Positions 17,497-25,044 of a stretch of DNA of 64,000 nt are shown here, in pieces. Under the pieces are notes generated by a model that worked only from the letters and a program-made list of their open reading frames with translations, was not told where the DNA came from and ran no database searches. A program made the position numbers and the translations under genes. Location of the stretch: positions 62,001 to 126,000 of the forward strand of contig JAFRRJ010000017.1 of the NCBI GenBank assembly GCA_017428155.1, given 5' to 3'. Position 1 is the stretch's first letter. Every line of letters starts with the position of its first letter. Origin of the DNA: Clostridiales bacterium. Lineage in GTDB: Bacteria; Bacillota; Clostridia; Saccharofermentanales; Saccharofermentanaceae.

Positions 17497-18669
17497 ATGG
17501 ACGTAAATGAGAAAGCTATTAAAATGCACGAAGAATGGGCTGGTAAGATCGAAGTTATCGCTACAGCTCCCGTAGGATCAAAGGAAGAACTCGCTATTGC
17601 TTATACCCCCGGCGTTGCTGCTCCCTGTCTTGAGATACAGAAGGACGTTGACCTCTCTTACAAATACACAAGAAGACATAATCTTGTAGCAGTTGTTACA
17701 GACGGTACTGCAGTTTTAGGTCTTGGTGACATCGGACCTGAGGCAGGCATGCCTGTTATGGAAGGCAAGTGTGCTCTTTTCAAGGCATTTGGTGATGTTG
17801 ACGCATTCCCTCTCTGCATCCGTTCCAAGGACGTTGACGAGATCGTTAATACAGTTGCACTTCTCGCAGGTTCTTTCGGTGGTGTAAACCTCGAGGATAT
17901 TTCTGCTCCAAGATGCTTTGAGATCGAGAAGAAGCTTAAGGAAAGATGTGACATCCCGATCTTCCATGATGACCAGCACGGTACAGCTGTTATTACACTT
18001 GCAGGTCTTACAAATGCACTGAAGATCGTCGGCAAGAAGATGGAAGATATCCACGTTGTAGTTAACGGCGCCGGCGCTGCTGCTACAGCTATCACAAAGC
18101 TCCTTATATCCAGAGGTCTTAAGAATGTTATCCTCTGTGACCGTAAGGGCGCTATCTATGAGGGTAGGGAGGGTCTCAATCCTGCTAAGGAAGAGATGGC
18201 TAAGATCACCAATCCTGATAAGAAGGCTGGTTCTCTTGCTGACGTTATCGTTGGTGCTGACGTATTCATCGGTGTTTCCGCTCCGGGCGTTCTTACAGCA
18301 GACATGGTTGCTACAATGGCTAAGGATCCTGTTGTTTTCGCTTGCGCTAACCCTGTACCTGAGATCCTTCCTGAGGAAGCTAAGAAGGCAGGCGTTGCAG
18401 TTATGGCTACCGGCCGTTCAGACTTCCCGAACCAGGTTAACAACGTTCTCGCATTCCCCGGTATCTTCCGTGGCGCTCTCGATGTAAGAGCTTCTGATAT
18501 CAACGACGAGATGAAGATCGCTGCAGCTAACGCAATTGCAGGCATCGTTTCCGATGCTGAGCTCAATCCTGATTACATCCTTCCTGATGCGTTCGACGCT
18601 AGAGTTGGTAAGGCTGTTGCAGCTGCAGTTGCACAGGCAGCCCGTGATACAGGCGTAGCAAGAATCTGA
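17497..18669 (+). CDS. Malic enzyme, NAD(P)-dependent, short form
   Basis: Oxidative decarboxylation of malate to pyruvate in the cytosol, yielding NAD(P)H. The 390-residue protein is the short bacterial form without the phosphotransacetylase-like tail. It has YTPGVAAPC (about residue 29), TDGTAVLGLGDIGP, PIFHDDQHGTA (metal-binding aspartates), the dinucleotide loop NGAGAAATA (about residue 190) and ATGRSDFPNQVNN. Codons are strongly biased (GCT, GTT, AAG), suggesting high expression. GGAGG precedes the ATG. It is monocistronic, with its own promoter and a strong terminator. Confidence 0.95.
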   Translation: MDVNEKAIKMHEEWAGKIEVIATAPVGSKEELAIAYTPGVAAPCLEIQKDVDLSYKYTRRHNLVAVVTDGTAVLGLGDIGPEAGMPVMEGKCALFKAFGDVDAFPLCIRSKDVDEIVNTVALLAGSFGGVNLEDISAPRCFEIEKKLKERCDIPIFHDDQHGTAVITLAGLTNALKIVGKKMEDIHVVVNGAGAAATAITKLLISRGLKNVILCDRKGAIYEGREGLNPAKEEMAKITNPDKKAGSLADVIVGADVFIGVSAPGVLTADMVATMAKDPVVFACANPVPEILPEEAKKAGVAVMATGRSDFPNQVNNVLAFPGIFRGALDVRASDINDEMKIAAANAIAGIVSDAELNPDYILPDAFDARVGKAVAAAVAQAARDTGVARI

Positions 18670-18689
18670 ATATACTGAATTAAAGCAAC

Positions 18690-18721
18690 AATCTCCCGCA
18701 ATTTTGTTGCGGGAGATTTTG
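18690..18721 (+). terminator. Strong rho-independent terminator after the malic enzyme gene
   Basis: ATCTCCCGCAA and TTGCGGGAGAT form an 11-bp perfect stem over a short TTTTG loop, followed directly by TTTTGT. Confidence 0.9.
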
Positions 18722-18746
18722 TAATATATAGAAAAGGAGTTTCCAC

Positions 18747-19235
18747 ATGATAGACGATTTAGAGCTTTTAAGACTTATTGAGAACAACGCCAGACTTTCC
18801 GCGGAAGAAATAGCGGTAATGCTTGGTGTTAACGCCGCCGATGTGGAAGCCGAGATAAAGCGCCTTAAGGATGAGAACATCATCTTAGGCTATAATACGA
18901 TCATTAACTGGGAAAAACAGGCACCTGACAACTGTATCGGCATGATCGAAGTAAGGATTACACCTGTAAAGAACAAGGGTTATGACCATATCGCTCAGAT
19001 TTTAAGCAAGTACGACAAGGTTACTGCATGCTATCTCATGAGCGGCGGTTTTGACCTTATGATCATATACGAGGACAGGAGCCTTCGTGATATCGCTACG
19101 TTCGTTACTGAGAAAATCGCTCCTATGGAAGGCGTTCTTTCCACTACAACGCACTTTATCCTTAAGAAATATAAGGCTAATGGTATAATCTACGATAATC
19201 CGAATACAGACGACAGGCAGGCTATTATCCTATGA
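18747..19235 (+). CDS. Lrp/AsnC family transcriptional regulator
   Basis: Feast/famine regulator: N-terminal helix-turn-helix (LLRLIENNARLSAEEIAVML, residues about 6-25) and C-terminal RAM ligand-binding domain with VTACYLMSGGFDLMI. The length of 162 residues is normal. AAAGGAG precedes the ATG. The stop codon overlaps the ATG of the following aminotransferase gene (ATGA), so the regulator is translationally coupled to the enzyme and an amino acid handled by it is a likely effector. Confidence 0.92.
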   Translation: MIDDLELLRLIENNARLSAEEIAVMLGVNAADVEAEIKRLKDENIILGYNTIINWEKQAPDNCIGMIEVRITPVKNKGYDHIAQILSKYDKVTACYLMSGGFDLMIIYEDRSLRDIATFVTEKIAPMEGVLSTTTHFILKKYKANGIIYDNPNTDDRQAIIL

Positions 19236-20416
19236 GTTATGATTACGATTCAAAGATTTCCAAGGCTGTCCAGGCAGTTCCGCCTTCAGCAATAAGGAAG
19301 TTCTTCGATCTTGCAAATGAGATGCAGGGTCATGTTATTTCTCTTTCAATCGGTGAGCCTGACTTCGTAACGCCCTGGTCGATCAGAGAAGCTGCTATCA
19401 ATTCGATTATTGATGGCTATACTCACTATTCGCCCAATTCAGGTTATATAGATTCAAGAAAAGCTATCGCCGATTATCTCAAGAGACGATATGGTATATC
19501 TTACGATTACAAAACTGAGATCTTCATTACCGTCGGCGGTTCTGAAGGTCTGGACTTGGCAGCAAGGGCACTTATCAATCCCGGCGATGAGGTTATTGTC
19601 GTTGAACCCTGCTTTGTTGCTTATAAGGCGACAGTTGAGTTTGCCCATGGGGTTCCGGTTATCGTCGAGACAAAGCCTGAGAATAACTACAAGCTCATGC
19701 CTGAAGAATTAGAAGCAGCTATTACCGATAAAACGAAGTATGTTATTGTCGGTTACCCCAATAATCCTACAGGCGCCATCATGACGCTTGAGGACTGGGC
19801 AAAGATCAAAGATGTCCTTATGAGACATCCTGACATCATCGTTCTTTCCGATGAGCTTTACTGCGAGCTTAACTATCTTGACGGAAAGCCTTCATCTCTC
19901 ACACAGTTTGCAGAACTAAGAGACAGGGTTGTTATGGTTAATGGCTTCTCCAAATCCTACGCCATGACAGGTTTCAGAGTAGGATACCTTGCAGGTCCCC
20001 GTGAGCTTATCGCTCCTATGGTTAAGATCCACCAGTACTGTATCATGTGCGCACCTTCAACTTCACAGCTCGCTATTATTGAAGCAGCTATGAATGCTGA
20101 TGATGAGGTCAAGAAGATGCGTGATGAATATAATCACAGAAGAAGAGTTATTGTACAGGGCTTAAGAGATGCCGGTCTTGACTGCTTTACGCCTTACGGT
20201 GCTTTCTATGCATTCCCTTGTATCAAGTCCACGGGAATGACATCAGAAGAATTCTGTGAAAAGCTTTTGCTCGAGAAACATGTCGCTATCGTGCCCGGCA
20301 ACGCTTTCGGCAAGTGCGGCGAAGGTTTTGTACGTATAAGTTATGCAGCTTCTTTAGAAGACATCAAGGAAGCTATGAGATTAGTTAAAGAATTTGTTGA
20401 AGAACATAAGGGGTAA
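19232..20416 (+). CDS. Pyridoxal-phosphate aminotransferase, class I/II
   Basis: Fold-type I aminotransferase of the aspartate/aromatic/branched-chain group. The 394-residue protein has SIGEPDF near residue 35, NPTGAIM (about residue 183), the SDELY aspartate that binds the pyridine ring, the PLP lysine in NGFSKSYAMTGFRVGY (about residue 240) and a late substrate-carboxylate arginine in FVRISYA. The exact amino donor cannot be read from the sequence. It overlaps the Lrp-type gene upstream, and prfB starts 3 bases downstream. Confidence 0.92.
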   Translation: MSYDYDSKISKAVQAVPPSAIRKFFDLANEMQGHVISLSIGEPDFVTPWSIREAAINSIIDGYTHYSPNSGYIDSRKAIADYLKRRYGISYDYKTEIFITVGGSEGLDLAARALINPGDEVIVVEPCFVAYKATVEFAHGVPVIVETKPENNYKLMPEELEAAITDKTKYVIVGYPNNPTGAIMTLEDWAKIKDVLMRHPDIIVLSDELYCELNYLDGKPSSLTQFAELRDRVVMVNGFSKSYAMTGFRVGYLAGPRELIAPMVKIHQYCIMCAPSTSQLAIIEAAMNADDEVKKMRDEYNHRRRVIVQGLRDAGLDCFTPYGAFYAFPCIKSTGMTSEEFCEKLLLEKHVAIVPGNAFGKCGEGFVRISYAASLEDIKEAMRLVKEFVEEHKG

Positions 20417-20419
20417 TCA

Positions 20420-21535
20420 ATGCTTGAATTTGACAACATAAGACTCGATCTTGAATCTTACGAAGTGCCTGTAGCAGAGCTTAAGGATGCTCTTCATATT
20501 GACCGTGTATCTGATCAGATAAGTGAGTATGAGAACCGTATGCAGGAGCCTGATTTCTGGAATAATGTCGAGAAGGCATCCGAGATCCAGCAGACTTTGG
20601 GCAGACTTAAGAAGAAAGTTGAGAGCTATAACGCTCTTGTTGCCGAGAGGGAAGATCTTCTTGCTCTCTGCGAACTGGCAAATGAGGAAGAGGATCTTGA
20701 TTCTTTGGAAGAACTTAAGACTTCATCAGCAACTTTTAAGGAAGACTTCGAGAAGATGCGACTTGAGACTCTTCTCACAGGCCCTTACGATGCTAATAAT
20801 GCTACAGTTACTCTTCATGCGGGAGCAGGCGGAACTGAAGCTATGGACTGGTGTTCAATGCTTTACAGAATGTATACCAGATGGGCTGAAAGCCATGGTT
20901 TTGCAGTTGAAGAGCTTGATTATGTTGAAGGTGATACAGCGGGAATCCAGTCTGTCTCTTTCATGATCAGAGGTGAGAATGCATATGGATTCTTGAGATC
21001 TGAATTAGGTGTTCACCGCCTTGTACGTATTTCTCCTTTTGACGCTGCGGGAAGAAGACATACTTCTTTTGCTTCCTGCGAAGTCATTCCGGAGCTTGAC
21101 CAGAAGACAGAAGATGATATCAAGATCGACATGGGTGATGTACGTATCGACCTTTACCGTGCAACAGGTAAGGGCGGACAGCACATCAATAAGACTGATA
21201 CGGCTGTACGAATGACGCATAACCCTACCGGAATCGTTGTTTCCTGTCAGGCAGAGAGATCCCAGCTCCAGAATAAAGAGACGTGTCTTCGTATGCTGAA
21301 GGCGAAGCTTTTCGCACTCGCCAGAGCATCAGAAATGGAGAAGATCGAAGACCTTAAGGGTAACCAGATGGAGATTGCCTGGGGTTCGCAGATCAGATCC
21401 TATGTATTCTGTCCTTATACACTCGTTAAAGACAACAGGACCGGTTATGAGGAAGTTGATGTGGATTCCGTTATGGACGGCAATCTTGACGGATTTATCA
21501 ATGCTTTCCTGTCCGGAATGAAGAACGAGAAATAA
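20420..21535 (+). CDS. prfB: Peptide chain release factor 2, no programmed frameshift
   Basis: Terminates translation at UGA and UAA. The 371-residue protein has the RF2-specific SPF anticodon tripeptide (VRISPFDAAG, about residue 207), the GGQ methylated loop (KGGQHINKTDTAV, about residue 252) and the usual helical N-terminal domain. It reads as one open frame from the ATG. The position where many prfB genes carry an in-frame UGA after a CUU codon reads CTT CAT ATT GAC, so autoregulatory +1 frameshifting is absent. GGGG/TAATCA precedes the start. It follows the aminotransferase gene by 3 bases and ends at a terminator. Confidence 0.96.
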   Translation: MLEFDNIRLDLESYEVPVAELKDALHIDRVSDQISEYENRMQEPDFWNNVEKASEIQQTLGRLKKKVESYNALVAEREDLLALCELANEEEDLDSLEELKTSSATFKEDFEKMRLETLLTGPYDANNATVTLHAGAGGTEAMDWCSMLYRMYTRWAESHGFAVEELDYVEGDTAGIQSVSFMIRGENAYGFLRSELGVHRLVRISPFDAAGRRHTSFASCEVIPELDQKTEDDIKIDMGDVRIDLYRATGKGGQHINKTDTAVRMTHNPTGIVVSCQAERSQLQNKETCLRMLKAKLFALARASEMEKIEDLKGNQMEIAWGSQIRSYVFCPYTLVKDNRTGYEEVDVDSVMDGNLDGFINAFLSGMKNEK

Positions 21536-21559
21536 CTTATATATTTCAATTCCTTTAAC

Positions 21560-21590
21560 TGCCTCGAAGCTTATCTTCGGGGCATTTTTT
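21560..21590 (+). terminator. Rho-independent terminator after prfB
   Basis: TGCCTCGAAG and CTTCGGGGCA pair over a CTTAT-type loop, followed by TTTTTTAT. Confidence 0.85.
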
Positions 21591-21632
21591 ATGCATACTT
21601 TCCCGCTGCATAGTTAAATCGTTATATTGAGT

Positions 21633-21638
21633 TATAAT
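21633..21638 (+). promoter_or_regulatory. Possible -10 box for the RmlC-like operon
   Basis: A perfect TATAAT lies about 80 bases upstream of the first gene. No good -35 box is seen (TAGTTA at 21611 is the best candidate). Confidence 0.3.
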
Positions 21639-21645
21639 CTTTTAT

Positions 21646-21680
21646 GGAACATCGAAAAAGGATACTCCTGATATTGTTCC
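21646..21680 (+). other. Nested inverted repeats in the leader of the RmlC-like operon
   Basis: GGAACA (21646-21651) pairs with TGTTCC (21675-21680), and inside it AGGA pairs with TCCT around TAC. This gives a two-part hairpin that would lie in the 5' untranslated RNA. No T-run follows. I do not recognise it as a known riboswitch. Confidence 0.35.
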
Positions 21681-21718
21681 CCGTAGAAATAATCAATATA
21701 AATGGGGTATAGGTCCTT

Positions 21719-22228
21719 ATGAAAGTGTTAAAGAAAATATTTGAAAAGTGTATGGTTATAGAACCTGCTGTAAGAGAAGATCTCAGAGGTTCTATGGGGA
21801 TCTTCTATAATGGCCCTGATATGAAGGAAGTTCTCGGCGGTTTTGAGATAACTGAGCAGAGATATTATAAGATGCCTTGCAAAACATTCTTCGGAATCCA
21901 TAAAGGCCCGGGTAAGCTTATAACTTTAGCTTCAGGAAAAGGCATAGATTATATTATCGATCTTCGGAAGGATTCTGATACTTATAAGCAGTATATAACT
22001 GTTGAATTGGACGGAGATAAGCCTGAGATTGTATATATACCTGCCGGTTTTGGTCATGCTTTTATCTCTTTGACAGACAATACCGTTCAGTTATTTGCTC
22101 TGGATACAAAGGCTCCTTATGAGAATTCAAGATCGATAAATTACAGATCACCCGGAATTGATCTTAAGCTTCCTTTTGAAGACGCTTTAATGGCTGATTA
22201 CGACAGGGACGCTCAAATGCTGGAATGA
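21719..22228 (+). CDS. dTDP-4-dehydrorhamnose 3,5-epimerase family protein (RmlC-like cupin)
   Basis: Cupin-fold sugar nucleotide epimerase relative. The 169-residue protein keeps the family layout: RGSMGIFY, the FGIHKGPGKL segment with the catalytic-type histidine, DYIIDLRKDSDTY and YIPAGFGHAF. It is divergent: the usual HxQ is HKG, and the tyrosine-rich segment that supplies the second catalytic residue reads LFALDTKAPYENS. No other rml genes are nearby. It could act on a different sugar nucleotide or only isomerise. It heads a likely three-gene unit with a VOC protein and an alpha/beta hydrolase. Confidence 0.8.
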   Translation: MKVLKKIFEKCMVIEPAVREDLRGSMGIFYNGPDMKEVLGGFEITEQRYYKMPCKTFFGIHKGPGKLITLASGKGIDYIIDLRKDSDTYKQYITVELDGDKPEIVYIPAGFGHAFISLTDNTVQLFALDTKAPYENSRSINYRSPGIDLKLPFEDALMADYDRDAQMLE

Positions 22229-22267
22229 CAAATATTTAATTTGCAGATTACGGAGAAGATCTATCAA

Positions 22268-22645
22268 ATGATTAAAGGGTTACATCATATTTCGCTTAAG
22301 TGCGCGACTGAAGAAGATTTCGACAGGACCAAAAGCTTTTACATTGATCTTCTGGGCTTTACGGTTGTAAGACAATGGCCTGAAGGCATTATGCTGAGCT
22401 TCGGCAACGGTCAGCTTGAGATCTTCTGTAACGGAAACGGAGTTAAGGAGATTGGTGCAATAAGACATATGGCCTTTGCGACGGATGATGTCGAAAGCAT
22501 TGTTTCCGATGTGAAAGCTGCAGGATATGAAGTGTTTATTGAGCCAAAAGACATTGTTATAGGATCAGGCCCTGAATTTCACGCGAGAATGGCTTTTTGT
22601 TATGGCCCGTTAGGAGAGCAGATAGAGTTCTTTAAGGAATGCTGA
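22268..22645 (+). CDS. VOC family (glyoxalase-like) protein
   Basis: Vicinal-oxygen-chelate metalloprotein of 125 residues with two beta-alpha-beta-beta-beta units. The four expected metal ligands are visible: His in GLHHIS, Glu in QLEIFC, His in IRHMAF and Glu in EQIEFF, so it probably binds a divalent metal. The substrate is unknown; a glyoxalase or lyase activity is possible. The frame also allows a TTG start at 22241, but the ATG at 22268 starts exactly at the conserved first strand and follows CGGAG. Middle gene of a three-gene unit. Confidence 0.85.
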   Translation: MIKGLHHISLKCATEEDFDRTKSFYIDLLGFTVVRQWPEGIMLSFGNGQLEIFCNGNGVKEIGAIRHMAFATDDVESIVSDVKAAGYEVFIEPKDIVIGSGPEFHARMAFCYGPLGEQIEFFKEC

Positions 22646-22667
22646 AGACTTAAGAAAAGAGGCATTT

Positions 22668-23528
22668 ATGATCAAGAGCATCGTGAAATGGAGCTTTAAT
22701 AAGGCTTATGCCTTTGATATCAAGCGGCTTGATGCATCTTATGCTTCAGACGGGATCAGGGAAGACCTTGAGATATCTTATGTTCAGGATGGTCTTTCAG
22801 AACATACTCTAGATGTTTATTATCCTGACGACGATTCTTTAAAACCCGTATTTATCGATATTCATGGCGGAGGATTTATATCCTACGATAAGGAATATAA
22901 CCGTGTGTTTGCCAATTCTGTTGCTCAGCGGGGCTTTGTTGTCTTTGAGATAAATTACCGTCTTGCTTATCCGGAAAATACTGTTTTCGGGCAGATAGAA
23001 GATATAGATAAAGCCGTCAGGTGGATAACTGAACATGCAAAGGATTATGGCGGTGATACTGAGAGAATGTATATCTCCGGTCATTGTACGGGCGGCGTTC
23101 TTGCAACGGCTGAGACACTTTTGACACTATGTCCTTCTATGCTTGCCGATTATGGCTTTGAGCCCAAACCTTATCAGTATAAGGGTCTTGTACTGGACTG
23201 CGGTTATATGCATTTTTATAAGAAAAGTCTCACGCATAGGTTTTTGAGAAGCATGATATTCAATAAAAGTTACGAAGAAGACAAGAGATATAAATATCTT
23301 AACTTTGATTCTAATCCCGATATAAATAAGCTGCCGAGAACTGTTCTGATAACAAATAAATCAGACCCGCTTAAAGATATGACTTATTTTTTTGAGAAAA
23401 CCCTGAAGCAGAATGATGTTATGTATAAACTTTTTGAAGACGGCTCAAAAGGTCATACCGGTGTAGTCATTAAACCCGGCGACCTTGTTAAGAAGTTCCT
23501 GAAATACATTGATTTAAGTGCTTCCTGA
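22668..23528 (+). CDS. Alpha/beta hydrolase, HSL type, with Cys at the nucleophile position
   Basis: Esterase/lipase-like alpha/beta hydrolase of 286 residues. The HGGG oxyanion motif (about residue 65) and INYRLAYPE identify the hormone-sensitive-lipase type. The nucleophile elbow, normally GDSAGG, reads GHCTGG (about residue 144), so the serine is replaced by cysteine. Asp (NKSDPLKD, about residue 227) and His (KGHTGV, about residue 263) of the triad are present. A Cys-Asp-His triad occurs in dienelactone hydrolases; activity on ordinary esters is uncertain. AAAGAGG precedes the ATG. Last gene of the unit with the RmlC-like and VOC genes. Confidence 0.88.
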   Translation: MIKSIVKWSFNKAYAFDIKRLDASYASDGIREDLEISYVQDGLSEHTLDVYYPDDDSLKPVFIDIHGGGFISYDKEYNRVFANSVAQRGFVVFEINYRLAYPENTVFGQIEDIDKAVRWITEHAKDYGGDTERMYISGHCTGGVLATAETLLTLCPSMLADYGFEPKPYQYKGLVLDCGYMHFYKKSLTHRFLRSMIFNKSYEEDKRYKYLNFDSNPDINKLPRTVLITNKSDPLKDMTYFFEKTLKQNDVMYKLFEDGSKGHTGVVIKPGDLVKKFLKYIDLSAS

Positions 23529-23595
23529 TAATTATTCAAAAATCTTAGAGAATCTATACCATTCCTGACAGAAAATTGATATTATCTAATAGGGA

Positions 23596-23601
23596 TATAA
23601 T
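23596..23601 (+). promoter_or_regulatory. Possible -10 box for the unknown gene pair
   Basis: A perfect TATAAT in the 202-base gap. TTGATA at 23576 is only 14 bases upstream, so the -35 assignment is doubtful. The rest of the gap is A/T-rich, with no terminator visible. Confidence 0.3.
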
Positions 23602-23730
23602 TTTTGGATAATAGGAATTTGGTTTGTTTTGGTAATGGCAAAGTAATTTGCCTGATCTATCTGCATTCTGATTTTCAGTCATTCAAGATTCTTATTCCCG
23701 ATTCAAATCAGGAAGGAGTGCAGACTGAAT

Positions 23731-25017
23731 ATGTTTGACAGCAGCGTTTTTACTGTTAATCAGGATAATCTCACAATGAGGATCCAGCAGGCTGATGTTT
23801 ATCTCAAGGAGTTTGAGAATGAAGTAAAGAGGGCGAATGGTTCTACAGGCATTTTCCGATCAAGGGATGATGCTTTGGAGAGGATCAAGATCCTCAATGA
23901 ATTTGCTCCGAATGATCCACGGGTAAAGGATCTTTTCGACAGGGCAAGAAAATGTGTTATGGGTTCTGCAGGTAACTTCATCGATATCACCGATGACATG
24001 CTTGCATATTTAAGAAACGAGGAAGAGCTTAAGAAGCAATTTGCTCAGATGAGCGAAGATGCATGGAACAAGCTTATTTCCGATTATTCCGGTAAGATCC
24101 GTGAGAAAGTGTTCCCGGCTCCTGATGTACTGGTAGAACATATTGATGATCTTACTGGACAGTATGTGATCCTTGATGATGTCCAGTATCCGGGCAATCA
24201 GTTTATGGGTGTTACCGGTGAATATGTATATATGGGCAAACGTTCAACCGGTATGTATTTTATCAGGATCGATACCAGAAAATGGCTTGGACCATATGAA
24301 GCTGTTAAACGTTACAGAAGACAGATCGACAGCACGATGGCAGAAGTAAAGAAATGGACTGTCTTAGGTGTTATCAAGGATCTTGCAATGGAGATACCTC
24401 AGGCAGGAGAAGAGAAGGTCGGTCCTCCGGTCTATGCTGTAGTTGTTGAGCCTGAAGCTCTTTATGTTCCGGGTCATGTTCTTGGAATCTATTCATCCGA
24501 GAAGGAAAACAGCGGTTACTTTGTAGGCGAAGATCAGATGGATTCGATTAAAGACAGCTGGCTCACGGTTAAGACTATTCCGGAAGATGTTACTCCTGAA
24601 GCTTTGGTCGATATTTTCCAGCGTGCAATCAAAGAGAAGAATTATGATCTTTATCTTGCCTGTATCCAGCCTGAGAGACAGGAAACCGATATTCAGAAAG
24701 ACCTTCTGCTCTATCACTGGGATCTTCATCAGGAACGCTTCCACGGCGAATATGTTTATGCAAAGGCTGATCCTGAGAAGACTGAGATAACTGTTGTGTC
24801 AGGTTATGCAGATAAGGGAGATCTTAACTCATATTTCCTTTCTCCCGAAGATCAGCAGAAGATAGCATCTCATTATGGCGACAAGGTAGAGTATGCATCT
24901 GTCCAGACAATTGCCTTTGACAAGAACGGCAAACAGCTTGGCAGTCCTAACAGGAGAAATCTTATCAGGACCAACGGCGGAAGATGGTACATACGTGATT
25001 ATGAGATCAGATTCTGA
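23731..25017 (+). CDS. Unrecognised cytosolic protein (428 aa), first of an unknown gene pair
   Basis: I do not recognise this protein. No signal peptide or membrane helix. The first 130 residues are charged and helical, with a pattern (ILNEFAPNDPRVKDLFDRA) that suggests helical-repeat packing. Residues about 135-300 are rich in beta-strand patterns with many Gly, Tyr and Val. The last 125 residues (ALVDIFQRAIKEKNYDLYLACIQ ... to a C-terminal GGRWYIRDYEIRF) have the order of helices and strands seen in NTF2-like/SnoaL domains; this is inference from pattern only. GGAAGG lies about 14 bases before the ATG. The next gene starts 27 bases downstream with its own AAAGGAG, so the two are probably co-transcribed. 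Confidence 0.7.
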   Translation: MFDSSVFTVNQDNLTMRIQQADVYLKEFENEVKRANGSTGIFRSRDDALERIKILNEFAPNDPRVKDLFDRARKCVMGSAGNFIDITDDMLAYLRNEEELKKQFAQMSEDAWNKLISDYSGKIREKVFPAPDVLVEHIDDLTGQYVILDDVQYPGNQFMGVTGEYVYMGKRSTGMYFIRIDTRKWLGPYEAVKRYRRQIDSTMAEVKKWTVLGVIKDLAMEIPQAGEEKVGPPVYAVVVEPEALYVPGHVLGIYSSEKENSGYFVGEDQMDSIKDSWLTVKTIPEDVTPEALVDIFQRAIKEKNYDLYLACIQPERQETDIQKDLLLYHWDLHQERFHGEYVYAKADPEKTEITVVSGYADKGDLNSYFLSPEDQQKIASHYGDKVEYASVQTIAFDKNGKQLGSPNRRNLIRTNGGRWYIRDYEIRF

Positions 25018-25044
25018 TGTGATGGTGTTAAAGGAGAAAAATAT

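Noticed and set aside
23629..23720. Inverted repeat CTGATTT/AAATCAG before the unknown gene pair as an operator
   Set aside because: Seven bases with a loop of about 30 in A/T-rich DNA is expected by chance; no supporting element.
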